Shown: positions 16,647-24,608 of the stretch, piece after piece | Layout of the letters: each line of letters starts with the position of its first letter | Numbering within the stretch: position 1 is the first letter of the stretch | DNA from: Lacunisphaera sp. | Lineage (GTDB): Bacteria > Verrucomicrobiota > Verrucomicrobiia > Opitutales > Opitutaceae | Length of the DNA stretch: 59,018 nucleotides | Direction: 5' to 3' | Assembly: GCA_029945855.1 (NCBI GenBank) | Contig: JAQSDJ010000048.1 | Span: 1-59,018, forward strand | Translations under genes and position numbers: made by a program | Notes under the pieces: model-generated | Database searches by the model: none | What the model was told of the DNA's origin: nothing | Seen by the model: the letters and a program-made list of their open reading frames with translations, nothing else

Positions 16647-17257
16647 GCAAGCTCCTGCTGCAACCTCCCCTCGTCCTCGCGCTCGCGCTGTTGTCCAGCC
16701 TGGCCGCCGGCTTCGTGCCGCTCTGGCGCGCCGGCGACGCCCTCGTCGCCCGGGCGCTCGCCACGCGCCCCACGGCCGCCAAGGTGCAGAAGGCGCAGGG
16801 CTGGGATTTCTGGACCATCGAGATCGACAACCTCGCCGCCGAGCTGAAGGACGAGAAGGCCCGTGTGGCCAAGCAGGCCGAGCAGCTCGACCTGCGCGCC
16901 GCCCGCATCGCCGCCGAGTCGCAGGAACTCGAGGCCCTCCGCGGCAATGTCGAGGCCATGCGCCGGGAAATCGGCGAGAAGGTCATCGAGATCACCGCCG
17001 ACGAGGCCAGGAACCTCCGCGCCCTCTCCCAGACCTACGCCAACCTCTCCCCCCGGGCCGCCGTCGCCATCATCCGCGAACTCGACGACGCCACGACGGT
17101 GAAGATCCTTTCGCTGATGAAGGCCGACACGATCGGGCCCATCTTCGAGGAGATGAGCAAGACCGCCACGCCCGACGGCACGCTGGCGCGCCGCGCCGCG
17201 CTGCTTTCCGAAAAACTCCGCCTGATGAAGGCCGCCAAGGCCGCCCCCGCTTCCTGA
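16643..17257 (+). CDS. MotE-like flagellar motor protein (MgtE N-domain-like)
   Basis: 204 residues. An N-terminal membrane anchor (about 4-24) is followed by a coiled coil (about 60-130, ELKDEKARVAKQAEQ) and a C-terminal MgtE-N-like domain (about 137-180): LSPRAAVAIIRELDDATTVKILSLMKADTIGPIFEEM. This arrangement is that of MotE, described as a chaperone for the stator partner MotC in alphaproteobacteria, and of similar proteins often found between fliJ and fliK in other phyla. Here it overlaps fliJ by four bases. The exact role outside alphaproteobacteria is not established. Confidence 0.75.
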   Translation: MSKLLLQPPLVLALALLSSLAAGFVPLWRAGDALVARALATRPTAAKVQKAQGWDFWTIEIDNLAAELKDEKARVAKQAEQLDLRAARIAAESQELEALRGNVEAMRREIGEKVIEITADEARNLRALSQTYANLSPRAAVAIIRELDDATTVKILSLMKADTIGPIFEEMSKTATPDGTLARRAALLSEKLRLMKAAKAAPAS

Positions 17258-17301
17258 CCCGATTCTCTCCGGCGCACAGGGAGGTCGCGCCGTTACGTTC
17301 C

Positions 17302-18810
17302 ATGGATGGACGCCGGCATGACCCTTCCATCCCCTCCACCCCCTCCCTCGCCCCCGGCAACGAAGCCGCGGGCCTCGACGCCCTGGCCGCGGCGTGCGCC
17401 GCATTCACCGGCACCCCCGCCGGTCCCGGGTTCCCGGCCGTGCCGCCCAACGGCGCGACCAGCGAACCGGCCCCGGACTTTGCCCAGCTGATGATGCCGC
17501 GCGTGACACCGGCCGGCGACGCGACCCTTTTGCCGACCGCGGTGCCGCCGCCCGCCGGCCAGATCGCCCCCGGTTCCGCGACCCGCCTGAAACTGGCCGC
17601 CGCCACTCCAAGCGGGGCCGACCCGCTCACCCGCGAGCAGCTGGAAGCCGCCGCGGCCATGCTGGCCCCGGCCACCCCGATGACGACCCTACCGCCCCCC
17701 GCGGCCGAGCCCACCTTGTCACCCGCGAGCGCCGCGATTGCCCCCGTGGCCACCCCCCACGCCGCCGACCCCAACCCCCCCCGCCCCCCCACCCCCGCCG
17801 CCCCCCCCCCCGCCGCCGCCCTGCGCGCCACCACCACCGGCATCGGCCCCAGCCTCACCGTGTCGGACCCGCCGGCCGCGACTCCCTTGCCGGCAGCCAG
17901 CCCGACCACTTTCGCCGGAGAAATCCCGGCCTCGCCGGCCGGCAACATGGCCGGCCAGGAGTTCAATTCCCCCGATGATACGGCGGCATTGCCGGCGGCC
18001 GCCGCGACCGCCCCGGTGGTGCTCCCGCAACCGGACCTGTCTCCAACGGACGGAGCCAGGATCTCCGGGGTGGCAAAAAATGCCGCCTCGCCGGTCCTGC
18101 TCGCGAATCCCGCAACGGAAACGAACTCTTCCACCATTAAAAAGATTCTAAGTGTTGAGGATGCGGATGATGCAGAGCCACAGGCGAATGTTGGCATCAC
18201 CGTTGCTAAACCGGATCCCGTTATGGCCACCCACCTTCCCGAACGCCCGACCGTCGCCGACCTGGTCGTGCAGTCCTTCGTTCCGGGAAACCGTCCCGAG
18301 GCCTCCGCGCCGCTGGCGGACATCCGCGAACACCGTCCCGCCGTGATCGCCCAGCGCGCCGTCGAGGCCGTGGTGCAGGTGGTCGAGACCCAGGCCGCCG
18401 CCCGCCTGCAACCGGCACCGGGCGTGCAGTTGCACCTGAAACTCGGCGGCGAAGACATCGCCATCCGCGTCGAACTGCGCGAAGGCAACGTGCACACACA
18501 GTTCCGCACCGATTCCAACGAGGTCCGCCAGGCCATCGCGCACGAATGGAGCATCCTGCGGGCCGAGTCGCCCGAACGCACCCTCCGTTATCTGGAGCCG
18601 GAATTTTCCGCCGACCGCCCCGCTTCCAGCCCGGGCAGCGACGGCCGGCAGGGCGCCGCCTCGCACCAGCAGTCCCGTGCCCCCCAGCCCGACATCTTTG
18701 GTGCCATCGGCCGGTCCTATCCCTACCACCGGACGGAAGCCGATTCGCCCGTGCGGGAGATCGCCGCCCGCTTGCTGCCCACCTCCGTCCATCTTTCCGC
18801 CCTCGCCTGA
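17302..18810 (+). CDS. fliK: Flagellar hook-length control protein FliK
   Basis: 502 residues from the ATG at 17302. Most of the protein (about 1-350) is Pro/Ala-rich low-complexity sequence, as expected for the molecular-ruler part. The conserved C-terminal hook-length domain (about 370-435) reads VQLHLKLGGEDIAIRVELRE, then NVHTQFRTDSNEVRQAI and SWLR-like features. Position between the MotE-like gene and flgD is canonical. A run of C8, C7, C5 and C11 tracts lies inside the coding region at 17775-17811. The true start could be slightly different, because the N-terminus is not conserved. Confidence 0.88.
   Translation: MDGRRHDPSIPSTPSLAPGNEAAGLDALAAACAAFTGTPAGPGFPAVPPNGATSEPAPDFAQLMMPRVTPAGDATLLPTAVPPPAGQIAPGSATRLKLAAATPSGADPLTREQLEAAAAMLAPATPMTTLPPPAAEPTLSPASAAIAPVATPHAADPNPPRPPTPAAPPPAAALRATTTGIGPSLTVSDPPAATPLPAASPTTFAGEIPASPAGNMAGQEFNSPDDTAALPAAAATAPVVLPQPDLSPTDGARISGVAKNAASPVLLANPATETNSSTIKKILSVEDADDAEPQANVGITVAKPDPVMATHLPERPTVADLVVQSFVPGNRPEASAPLADIREHRPAVIAQRAVEAVVQVVETQAAARLQPAPGVQLHLKLGGEDIAIRVELREGNVHTQFRTDSNEVRQAIAHEWSILRAESPERTLRYLEPEFSADRPASSPGSDGRQGAASHQQSRAPQPDIFGAIGRSYPYHRTEADSPVREIAARLLPTSVHLSALA
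17775..17811 (+). repeat. Poly-C tracts inside fliK
   Basis: C8 (17775-17782), C7 (17784-17790), C5 (17792-17796) and C11 (17801-17811) occur within 37 bases and encode a Pro-rich stretch. Mononucleotide runs of this length are prone to slippage; an insertion or deletion would remove the conserved FliK C-terminal domain. Confidence 0.9.
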
Positions 18811-18821
18811 CCCTTTTCCCC

Positions 18822-19295
18822 ATGCCCGTCACCAGCGTCACTTCCGCCCCGACCACCTCGTTCACCGACATCGCCTCGGCCTCGTCCGGCGCCGTCCGCA
18901 CGGCCAAGAAGGCGCTCGGCCAGGAGGACTTCCTGAAGCTGCTCGCCACGCAGTTCCAGGCGCAGGACCCGATGAAGCCGATGGAGGACACGGCCTTCAT
19001 CGCGCAGATGGCGCAGTTCTCCTCGCTCGAGCAAAGCAGCGCGATGAGCAAGGACATCGCCCTCCTTCGCGCCGACCAGACCCTGCTCACGGCCAACAGC
19101 TACATCGGCCGCAACGTCACCGTCGAGGACGCGAAGGGCGATCCTGTCACCGGCCTCGTCACCGGCCTCGACAACGATCCCGTGGACGGCGTCACGCTGA
19201 CCATCGACGGCATCTCCTACCCCCTGGCCTCCGTGCGGCGCATCGAGTCCGCCGGCACCCTCTTCCCCGACCCGGCCACGCTGCCGGCCGCCTGA
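18822..19295 (+). CDS. flgD: Flagellar hook capping protein FlgD
   Basis: Scaffold for hook assembly. With 157 residues it is a short FlgD containing the conserved N-terminal part LGQEDFLKLLATQFQAQDPMKPMEDTAFIAQMAQFSSLEQ (motif FLKLLxxQxxxQDPxxPxxxxxFxxQxAQFSxLEQ), and a short C-terminal beta region with IGRNVTVED and the VRRIES end. The FLN/tudor-like domains of longer FlgD proteins are reduced or absent. The start is the ATG 11 nt after the fliK stop; the gene leads directly to flgE. Confidence 0.93.
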   Translation: MPVTSVTSAPTTSFTDIASASSGAVRTAKKALGQEDFLKLLATQFQAQDPMKPMEDTAFIAQMAQFSSLEQSSAMSKDIALLRADQTLLTANSYIGRNVTVEDAKGDPVTGLVTGLDNDPVDGVTLTIDGISYPLASVRRIESAGTLFPDPATLPAA

Positions 19296-19325
19296 TCCCC
19301 CTATCCCTCAACCCATCCAAACAAC

Positions 19326-20198
19326 ATGGCACTCATCGGCACTCTCACCTCCGGCGTCTCGGCGCTGCGCACCTTCGGCAAGGGCCTGGAGGTCATCGGC
19401 AACAACATCGCCAACATCAACACCACCGGCTACAAGAGCTCCAACGCGAGCTTTGCCGAGAGCTTCAGCAACACGCTGCGCGGCTCCGCCCCCTCGGACG
19501 GCACCGCCTCCAGCCAGTCCAGCATGCAGGTGGGCACCGGCGTGCAGCTCGCCGGCATCAACACGAACTTCTCCCAGGGCGCCCTCACCAGCACGGGCAA
19601 CGTCACCGACCTCGGCATCTCCGGCGGCGGGTTCTTTATCGTCAAGGAGGCCACCAGCGGCATCCAATTCGCCAGCCGCGACGGCACCTTCCGGCTCGAC
19701 GACCAGGGCTTCCTCATCACCCAGGGCGGCCTGCGCGTGCAGGGCCTCACCGGCGGCAGCAGCGGCATCCCGCCGTCGGCCGTCGGCGACATCCAGATCG
19801 GCCAGGCGCTTCCCGTCGGGGCCGAGCTCCAGTCCATCAGCTTCGACAAGGGCGGCAACCTGATCGAGTTCTATTCCGACGGCACGTCGGCCACGACCAA
19901 CCGCATCCAGCTCCAGAATTTCAGCGACACCTCCGTGCTCCTGCGCGAGGGCAGCAACCTCTACTCCGCGCTCGGCGCCGCCGGCCCGATCGGCGGCGGC
20001 ATCCTCGCCGGCAGCAACGACCCGAACAGCAGCGGCCTCGGCGCCATCCAGTCCGGCGTCCTCGAGCAGTCCAACGTCGACCTGACCGCCCAGTTTTCCG
20101 AGCTCATCACCACCCAGCGCAGTTTCCAGGCCGGCTCCCGGCTCATCACGGTCTCGGACAGCATCCTCGAGGACGTGGTCAACCTGAAGCGCAGCTAA
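19326..20198 (+). CDS. flgE: Flagellar hook protein FlgE
   Basis: 290 residues. The N-terminus TSGVSALRTFGKGLEVIGNNIANINTTGYKSS is that of the FlgE/F/G family, the middle has GGGFFIVKE and RDGTFRLDDQGFLITQGGLRVQG, and the C-terminus EQSNVDLTAQFSELITTQRSFQAGSRLITVSDSILEDVVNLKR is a typical hook end. Location directly after flgD identifies it as hook protein rather than rod protein. It is clearly shorter than the roughly 400-residue enterobacterial FlgE; the outer D2-type domain seems to be lacking. Confidence 0.9.
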   Translation: MALIGTLTSGVSALRTFGKGLEVIGNNIANINTTGYKSSNASFAESFSNTLRGSAPSDGTASSQSSMQVGTGVQLAGINTNFSQGALTSTGNVTDLGISGGGFFIVKEATSGIQFASRDGTFRLDDQGFLITQGGLRVQGLTGGSSGIPPSAVGDIQIGQALPVGAELQSISFDKGGNLIEFYSDGTSATTNRIQLQNFSDTSVLLREGSNLYSALGAAGPIGGGILAGSNDPNSSGLGAIQSGVLEQSNVDLTAQFSELITTQRSFQAGSRLITVSDSILEDVVNLKRS

Positions 20199-20210
20199 CC
20201 CTTCCCTGCC

Positions 20211-20831
20211 ATGGCCGCCCCCGCCAAACCCGAAGCCAAGCCGGCACCCGCCGCCCCCGACAAGGACAAGCCGGCCGCCGACGGCGCCGCGACCGCCGCG
20301 CCCACCGCCAAGGGCTCCGCGCTCAAGGCGTGGCTGCCCGCCCTCGTCATCCTCGTGCTCGCACCCGCCGGCAGCTTCGCCCTCGCGGAGTTCGTCCTGC
20401 TGCCCCGCCTGCAGGCCAAGCTCGCCGCCCCCGCCGCGACGGCCGCCGCCGAGGACGCGGAAGCGCCCGCCGCGGAATCCGCCCATTCCGGCGAGAAGAA
20501 GGGCCACGGGGAGAAGGAAGGCGCCGCGGCCGGCAACTACGAGTTCGCCAACGTCGTCGTCAACCTCGCCGGCACCATGGGCACCCGCTACCTCAAGACC
20601 AGTTTCGTCGTCACCGGCGTCAAGAACGTCTCCACCAAGGGCCTCTTCGAGGCGGACAAGGCCAAGCTGACCGACATCACCCTCAACGTCCTCTCCTCGC
20701 TCTCGCTCGCCGATCTCGAGGAACCCGGCTCCAAGAACGTCCTCCGCGAAAAGCTCGTCGCCGCCTACAACCAGGCGCTCGGCAAGCGCGTGGTCGAGCA
20801 GGTCTATTTCTCGGATTTCGTGATCCAGTGA
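20211..20831 (+). CDS. fliL: Flagellar basal body-associated protein FliL
   Basis: 206-residue single-pass membrane protein that surrounds the stator. An Ala/Lys/Pro-rich cytoplasmic N-terminus (about 1-40) is followed by the membrane helix LKAWLPALVILVLAPAGSFAL (about 38-60), a charged linker and the periplasmic FliL domain (about 105-206): NYEFANVVVNLAGTMGTRYLKTSFV and KLVAAYNQALGKRVVEQVYFSDFVIQ, the last being the family C-terminus. The gene precedes fliM as usual. Confidence 0.92.
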   Translation: MAAPAKPEAKPAPAAPDKDKPAADGAATAAPTAKGSALKAWLPALVILVLAPAGSFALAEFVLLPRLQAKLAAPAATAAAEDAEAPAAESAHSGEKKGHGEKEGAAAGNYEFANVVVNLAGTMGTRYLKTSFVVTGVKNVSTKGLFEADKAKLTDITLNVLSSLSLADLEEPGSKNVLREKLVAAYNQALGKRVVEQVYFSDFVIQ

Positions 20832-20839
20832 CCGCCGGT

Positions 20840-21862
20840 ATGGCCGACGAATCCGCACCTCCCGCCTCCGAGTTCCTCGATCAGTCCGAGATCGACCGGC
20901 TGCTGTCGCAGGCCACGGCGCAGACCACGGGGAAGTCGATGCTCATCCGCGCGGACGGCCGGCGCGGCGGGGAGGCGGTGGACGCCAAGGTCGAGGTCTA
21001 CGATTTCCGCAACCCCGCCTTCCTCTCGGAGGTCGAGCTCCGCCGCCTGCGCCTGCTGCACGAGGATTTCATCCGCTATCTCAGCGCGCGCCTCTCGCTC
21101 TTCCTCCGCATGGAGCTCGGCCTGAAGATGGCCAAACTCACAACCGTCGCCTACTCGAAGTTCACCGAAGCGCTGCCCAGCCCCACCCACATCTGCCTCT
21201 TCAAGGCCGAACCCCTCGCCGGCGTCGGCGTCATCGACATCAACCCGCGCCTCGCGCTCACCATCGCCGACCGCCTCCTGGGCGGCCGCGGCCATTCCGT
21301 GAAGGCCGAGCGCTACCTGACCGAGATCGAAATCGCGCTGCTGGAGGACGTCATCAACATCATCCTCGAGGAGTGGAGCAACCAGTGGAAGACGGAGCAG
21401 GAACTCCACCCGACCATCATCGGCCACGAGAACAACGGCCGCTTCCTCCAGACCTCCCCCAAGGACGCCGTCATCCTGAGCCTCACGCTTGAGGTGAGTT
21501 TCGGCGACTGCTCCGAGCAGATCCAGCTGGGCGTGCCCTACTACACCATCGAGCCGCTCGTGAAGAAGATGCAGGCCCGCCGGCAGAAGGACACCGCCGT
21601 GTCCACCGTCGTCAAGAACGCCTCCTGGCAGAAGGTCTACGACCATATCACGATGCCCGTGCGCGCCGAGTGGGACGCCCTCGACCTCTCGCTCCGCGAG
21701 GTGAGCAGCCTCCGCGTCGGCGACGTCATCGAGCTGCCCGCCCTCCTCATGCAGCAGACGCGCGTGCTCCTCAACGGCACCGCCAAGTTCATCGGCACGG
21801 TCGGGCATGATTCCGACCGCGTCGCCATCCAGATCACCCGCAAGATTCCCGCCCAACCCTAG
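20840..21862 (+). CDS. fliM: Flagellar motor switch protein FliM
   Basis: C-ring protein (340 residues) that binds phospho-CheY. The N-terminal CheY-binding helix is present as FLDQSEIDRLLSQ. The middle domain has LRLLHEDFIRYLSARLSLFLRMELGLKM-type sequence, read as motifs FIRYLSARLS and IDRLLGGRG, and the C-terminal SpoA domain has LREVSSLRVGDVIELP. The ATG at 20840 gives the right N-terminus; the same frame is open far upstream, but only as an overlap with other genes. fliN follows after 7 nt. Confidence 0.96.
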   Translation: MADESAPPASEFLDQSEIDRLLSQATAQTTGKSMLIRADGRRGGEAVDAKVEVYDFRNPAFLSEVELRRLRLLHEDFIRYLSARLSLFLRMELGLKMAKLTTVAYSKFTEALPSPTHICLFKAEPLAGVGVIDINPRLALTIADRLLGGRGHSVKAERYLTEIEIALLEDVINIILEEWSNQWKTEQELHPTIIGHENNGRFLQTSPKDAVILSLTLEVSFGDCSEQIQLGVPYYTIEPLVKKMQARRQKDTAVSTVVKNASWQKVYDHITMPVRAEWDALDLSLREVSSLRVGDVIELPALLMQQTRVLLNGTAKFIGTVGHDSDRVAIQITRKIPAQP

Positions 21863-21869
21863 CCTGCCC

Positions 21870-22133
21870 ATGGCCTCCCCGCTCGAAGACAAAACCCTCG
21901 ACATCCTCCTCGACGTAAAGGTGAAAGTCACCGTCCAGCTCGGCTCCTGCCTGCTGCCCATGCGCGACGTGCTCGAGCTCTCCCCCGGCTCCGTCGTGCA
22001 GCTCACCCAGCACGCGAACGACCCGGTCGGACTCTACGTCAACGACAAGCTCGTCGCCTACGGCGAGGTCGTCGTCGTCGAGGACAACTTCGGCATCAAG
22101 ATCACCGAGCTCGTCGGTTCCATCAAACCGTGA
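21870..22133 (+). CDS. fliN: Flagellar motor switch protein FliN
   Basis: 87 residues, consisting of the SpoA domain only: LLDVKVKVTVQLGSCLLPMR, LELSPGSVVQL, DPVGLYVNDKLVAYGEVVVV and the ending NFGIKITEL. Together with FliM it forms the lower C-ring. It lacks the N-terminal extension found in many FliN proteins. The ATG at 21870 follows the fliM stop by 7 nt; the stop overlaps the GTG start of fliO. Confidence 0.96.
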   Translation: MASPLEDKTLDILLDVKVKVTVQLGSCLLPMRDVLELSPGSVVQLTQHANDPVGLYVNDKLVAYGEVVVVEDNFGIKITELVGSIKP

Positions 22134-22546
22134 GCCGGCCGCGCCCATTTTTGTCCGGGATCCTCGCGCTGCTCCTGCTCGGCCTCGCGCGGCCGGTCCT
22201 CGCCCAGACGCCGGATGAGATCGTCCGGCCGCGCCCCCCGGCCCCGGCCGCCGCGCCGCTCGCCGGCCGCCCGGCCGGCCGCACCAACACCACGCTGCTC
22301 CTGTTCGGCCTCGCCGCCGCCGCCGCCGGCGGCTGGCTCCTCTGGCAGCAGCGCCGCTCACCCCGCGGCGCCGCCGGCCGTGAGGCCCGCAAGCTCGCCA
22401 TCGCCGAGACCCGCACGCTGGGCAACCGCCAGTATCTCGTCGTCGCCGACTACGACGGCCGCAAATTCCTCCTCGGCGTCTGCCCCGGCCGCATCGAGCT
22501 CCTCGTGCCGCTGAACGACGACGCCCCCCGGGCCAAGACCCCATGA
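22130..22546 (+). CDS. fliO: Flagellar biosynthetic protein FliO
   Basis: 138 residues, starting at GTG 22130 that overlaps the fliN stop (GTGA). A signal-like N-terminus (FLSGILALLLLGLARPVLAQ), a low-complexity stretch, one membrane helix (about 58-73) and a cytoplasmic domain with TRTLGNRQYLVVADYDGRKFLLGVCPGRIELL, the FliO-family pattern. FliO assists assembly of the FliP ring of the export gate. Its end overlaps fliP by four bases. Confidence 0.85.
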   Translation: MSRPRPFLSGILALLLLGLARPVLAQTPDEIVRPRPPAPAAAPLAGRPAGRTNTTLLLFGLAAAAAGGWLLWQQRRSPRGAAGREARKLAIAETRTLGNRQYLVVADYDGRKFLLGVCPGRIELLVPLNDDAPRAKTP

Positions 22547-23397
22547 AGCCCCTGGATTTCCACCTGCTCGCTTTCGGCCATGCTGCGCGCAGCATGACCA
22601 GGATCGTGGTCCTGTTGCTGGGCTTGGCCTGCCTGACCGTCGCGCCCGCCTGGGCGCAGACCGGCCCGACGACCGCCCTCGCCCCCGGCGCCCTGCCGGC
22701 CTCCGCCGCCGCCCAGTCGGCCGAGCCGCTCCGTCTTTCCATCAACCTGGAGGGCGCCCAGCAACCGGCGCAACTGAGCGTCGCCGTGCAGATCGTGCTG
22801 CTGATGACGCTCCTGTCCGTCGCGCCGTCGCTCGTGCTGCTGATGACCAGCTTCACGCGCATCGTGATCGTGCTCGGCTTCGTCCGTTCCGCCCTCGGCG
22901 TGCCCAGCGCGCCGTCGAACCAGATCATCGTCGGCCTGTCCCTCTTCCTCACCTTCTTCATCATGGGCCCGGTTTTCGACCGCGTGCACGCCGACGCCCT
23001 CAAGCCCTACCTCGACGGCAAGATGTCCTCCGCCGACGCGCTCGACCGGGCCACGGTGCCGGTCAAGGAGTTCATGCTGAAACAGACCCGCATGCGCGAC
23101 CTCGAGTATTTCCTCGAGCTCGGCGGCTACGGCCCCACCGCGGTGAAGGAACTGCCCATGCGCGTCGTGATCCCGGCGTTCGTCATCAGCGAACTCCAGA
23201 CCGCCTTCCAGATGGGCTTCCTGCTCTTCCTGCCCTTCCTCGTGATCGATTTCCTCGTGTCCTCGGTGCTGATGGCGCTGGGCATGATGATGATGCCGCC
23301 CAACGTCGTGTCGCTGCCCTTCAAGCTCCTGCTCTTCGTCCTCGTCGACGGCTGGCACCTCATCGTGAAAACCCTCGTCCAGAGCTTTATCGCCTGA
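22543..23397 (+). CDS. fliP: Flagellar biosynthetic protein FliP
   Basis: Core protein of the export gate (284 residues). It has a cleavable signal peptide that ends around APAWAQ. Because that hydrophobic segment begins at Met18, translation from 22594 is also possible; the ATG at 22543 is kept for its ATGA overlap with fliO. Family motifs are LLMTSFTRIVIVLGFVRSALG, PSNQIIVGLSLFLTFFIM, PAFVISELQTAFQMGFLLFLPFLVIDF and MGMMMMPPNVVSLPFK-like LGMMMMPPN. Canonical position before fliQ. Confidence 0.97.
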   Translation: MKPLDFHLLAFGHAARSMTRIVVLLLGLACLTVAPAWAQTGPTTALAPGALPASAAAQSAEPLRLSINLEGAQQPAQLSVAVQIVLLMTLLSVAPSLVLLMTSFTRIVIVLGFVRSALGVPSAPSNQIIVGLSLFLTFFIMGPVFDRVHADALKPYLDGKMSSADALDRATVPVKEFMLKQTRMRDLEYFLELGGYGPTAVKELPMRVVIPAFVISELQTAFQMGFLLFLPFLVIDFLVSSVLMALGMMMMPPNVVSLPFKLLLFVLVDGWHLIVKTLVQSFIA

Positions 23398-23406
23398 GCC
23401 TGCCCC

Positions 23407-23676
23407 ATGAACCCGGAACTCGCCATCGACCTCTTCAAGACCACCGTGATCTTCGCCCTCTACATGGTCGCCCCCTTCCTGCTCGTGATGCTGGTGGTCG
23501 GCCTGGCGGCCAGCCTCTTCCAATCGGTGACCTCGATGCAGGAGAACACCCTGACCTTCGCCCCCAAGCTGCTGGCGCTCGCCGGCCTCTCGATCCTGCT
23601 GGCGCCCTGGCTGCTGCGCTCCCTCACGGAATTTGCGCTGTCCGTCTTCGCCCGCATGCCGGGCCTCGCCCACTAG
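23407..23676 (+). CDS. fliQ: Flagellar biosynthetic protein FliQ
   Basis: 89-residue export-gate protein with two membrane helices (about 15-40 and 50-75). Motifs AIDLFKTTVIFALYMVAPFL, SLFQSVTSMQENTLTFAPKLLAL are those of the family. It lies 9 nt after fliP and 24 nt before fliR. Confidence 0.95.
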   Translation: MNPELAIDLFKTTVIFALYMVAPFLLVMLVVGLAASLFQSVTSMQENTLTFAPKLLALAGLSILLAPWLLRSLTEFALSVFARMPGLAH

Positions 23677-23700
23677 CGCCGGGCGCGACCGTTCCGTCGC

Positions 23701-24453
23701 ATGAGCGCCGCCTACCTGTTCACGTGGATGATGGTCTTCCTGCGCGGGCTGGGGGTGGTGATCCTGCTGCCCGTGATCGGCAACAACACGATCCCCGTCA
23801 AGGTCCGCCTCGCCCTCGCCGCCGGCCTCGCGATCCTGCTGACCGGCCTGGTGCCCGAAGCCGCGCTGCCGACTGAGCTCTCCGGGCTCGTCTTCGCGGC
23901 GGCCGGGGAGGTGCTGCTCGGCCTCGCCCTCGGCTTCGTGGCGCGCATGACCTTCGCCGCCGTCGAGATGGCCGGGCGCATCATCTCGTCCGAGATCGGC
24001 CTGGCGGCGACGCCCGGCTTCGGCGCCCCGCAGATGGGCTCGGAACCCCTCGCGGCGTTCCTCTCGACGCTGGCCGTGCTGCTGTTCTTCCTCCTGGGCG
24101 GGCACCTGAGCATCCTGACCGCCTTCGCCCGGAGCTTCATGTTGGCCGCCCCCGGGCACCCGGCGCTCGGCGGCCGCGCCGCGGAGGAGATCGTCGTGGA
24201 CACGGCGCGGGTGATCGAACTCGGCCTGCGCATCGGCGCGCCCTTCATCGCGCTGAACTTCCTCGTGACTCTCGCCTTCTCGGTGCTGGGCCGCGCCGTG
24301 CCGAAGATGAACATCTTCATCCTCAGTTTTTCCGTGCGCGCCCTCCTCGGGCTCGGCCTCCTCGCCGGCTCCGGCGCGCTGATCGCCCGGTATCTCTACG
24401 TCGAGTTCGCGGATCTGCCGATGCAGATGCTGCAGATTCTGCCGGCACGCTGA
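23701..24453 (+). CDS. fliR: Flagellar biosynthetic protein FliR
   Basis: 250-residue integral membrane protein of the export gate with about six hydrophobic segments. Motifs include [60 protein letters not shown] and [16 protein letters not shown]. It closes the first flagellar operon. Hairpins and the flhB promoter follow. Confidence 0.95.
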   Translation: MSAAYLFTWMMVFLRGLGVVILLPVIGNNTIPVKVRLALAAGLAILLTGLVPEAALPTELSGLVFAAAGEVLLGLALGFVARMTFAAVEMAGRIISSEIGLAATPGFGAPQMGSEPLAAFLSTLAVLLFFLLGGHLSILTAFARSFMLAAPGHPALGGRAAEEIVVDTARVIELGLRIGAPFIALNFLVTLAFSVLGRAVPKMNIFILSFSVRALLGLGLLAGSGALIARYLYVEFADLPMQMLQILPAR

Positions 24454-24454
24454 A

Positions 24455-24495
24455 CGGGCAATTTTTGCCCGACGGATGGCGGGAAAAAATCCCGC
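24455..24495 (+). other. Two hairpins after fliR
   Basis: CGGGCAA/TTGCCCG (24455-24471, 3-nt loop) and GCGGGA/TCCCGC (24479-24495, 5-nt loop) follow the fliR stop. Neither is followed by a T-run, so transcription may only partly stop before the flhB promoter; they may also protect the 3' end of the mRNA. Confidence 0.4.
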
Positions 24496-24525
24496 GGACG
24501 GAAATCATCTCCGCATAAAACTCGT

Positions 24526-24535
24526 AAAGTTTTAA
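24526..24535 (+). promoter_or_regulatory. AT-rich AGTT box upstream of the flhB sigma-54 promoter
   Basis: AAAGTTTTAA; its AGTT is 48 bp upstream of TGGC. The flgF box (AAAGTTTTTAA) is almost identical and at almost the same distance; the flgB box is related. Likely a bending-protein or activator site. Confidence 0.45.
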
Positions 24536-24575
24536 TACGTTGATGATCCGCCGGTAGCACAGGCCCCCCCCACCT

Positions 24576-24591
24576 TGGCATCAGCGTTGCA
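24576..24591 (+). promoter_or_regulatory. Sigma-54 promoter for the flhB operon
   Basis: TGGCATC, 4 nt, TTGCA: full -24 GG and -12 GC elements with correct 10-bp separation. Preceded by CCACCT, as at flgF. The flhB ATG is 33 nt from the T of TGGC, so the leader is about 7 nt. Confidence 0.85.
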
Positions 24592-24608
24592 TTAGGGCGG
24601 TCACCGCG

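Noticed and set aside
18677-20839. Very long open frame running into fliM from upstream
   Set aside because: It overlaps flgD, flgE and fliL, which have clear homology; only the part from 20840 is FliM. GC-rich DNA gives long chance frames.
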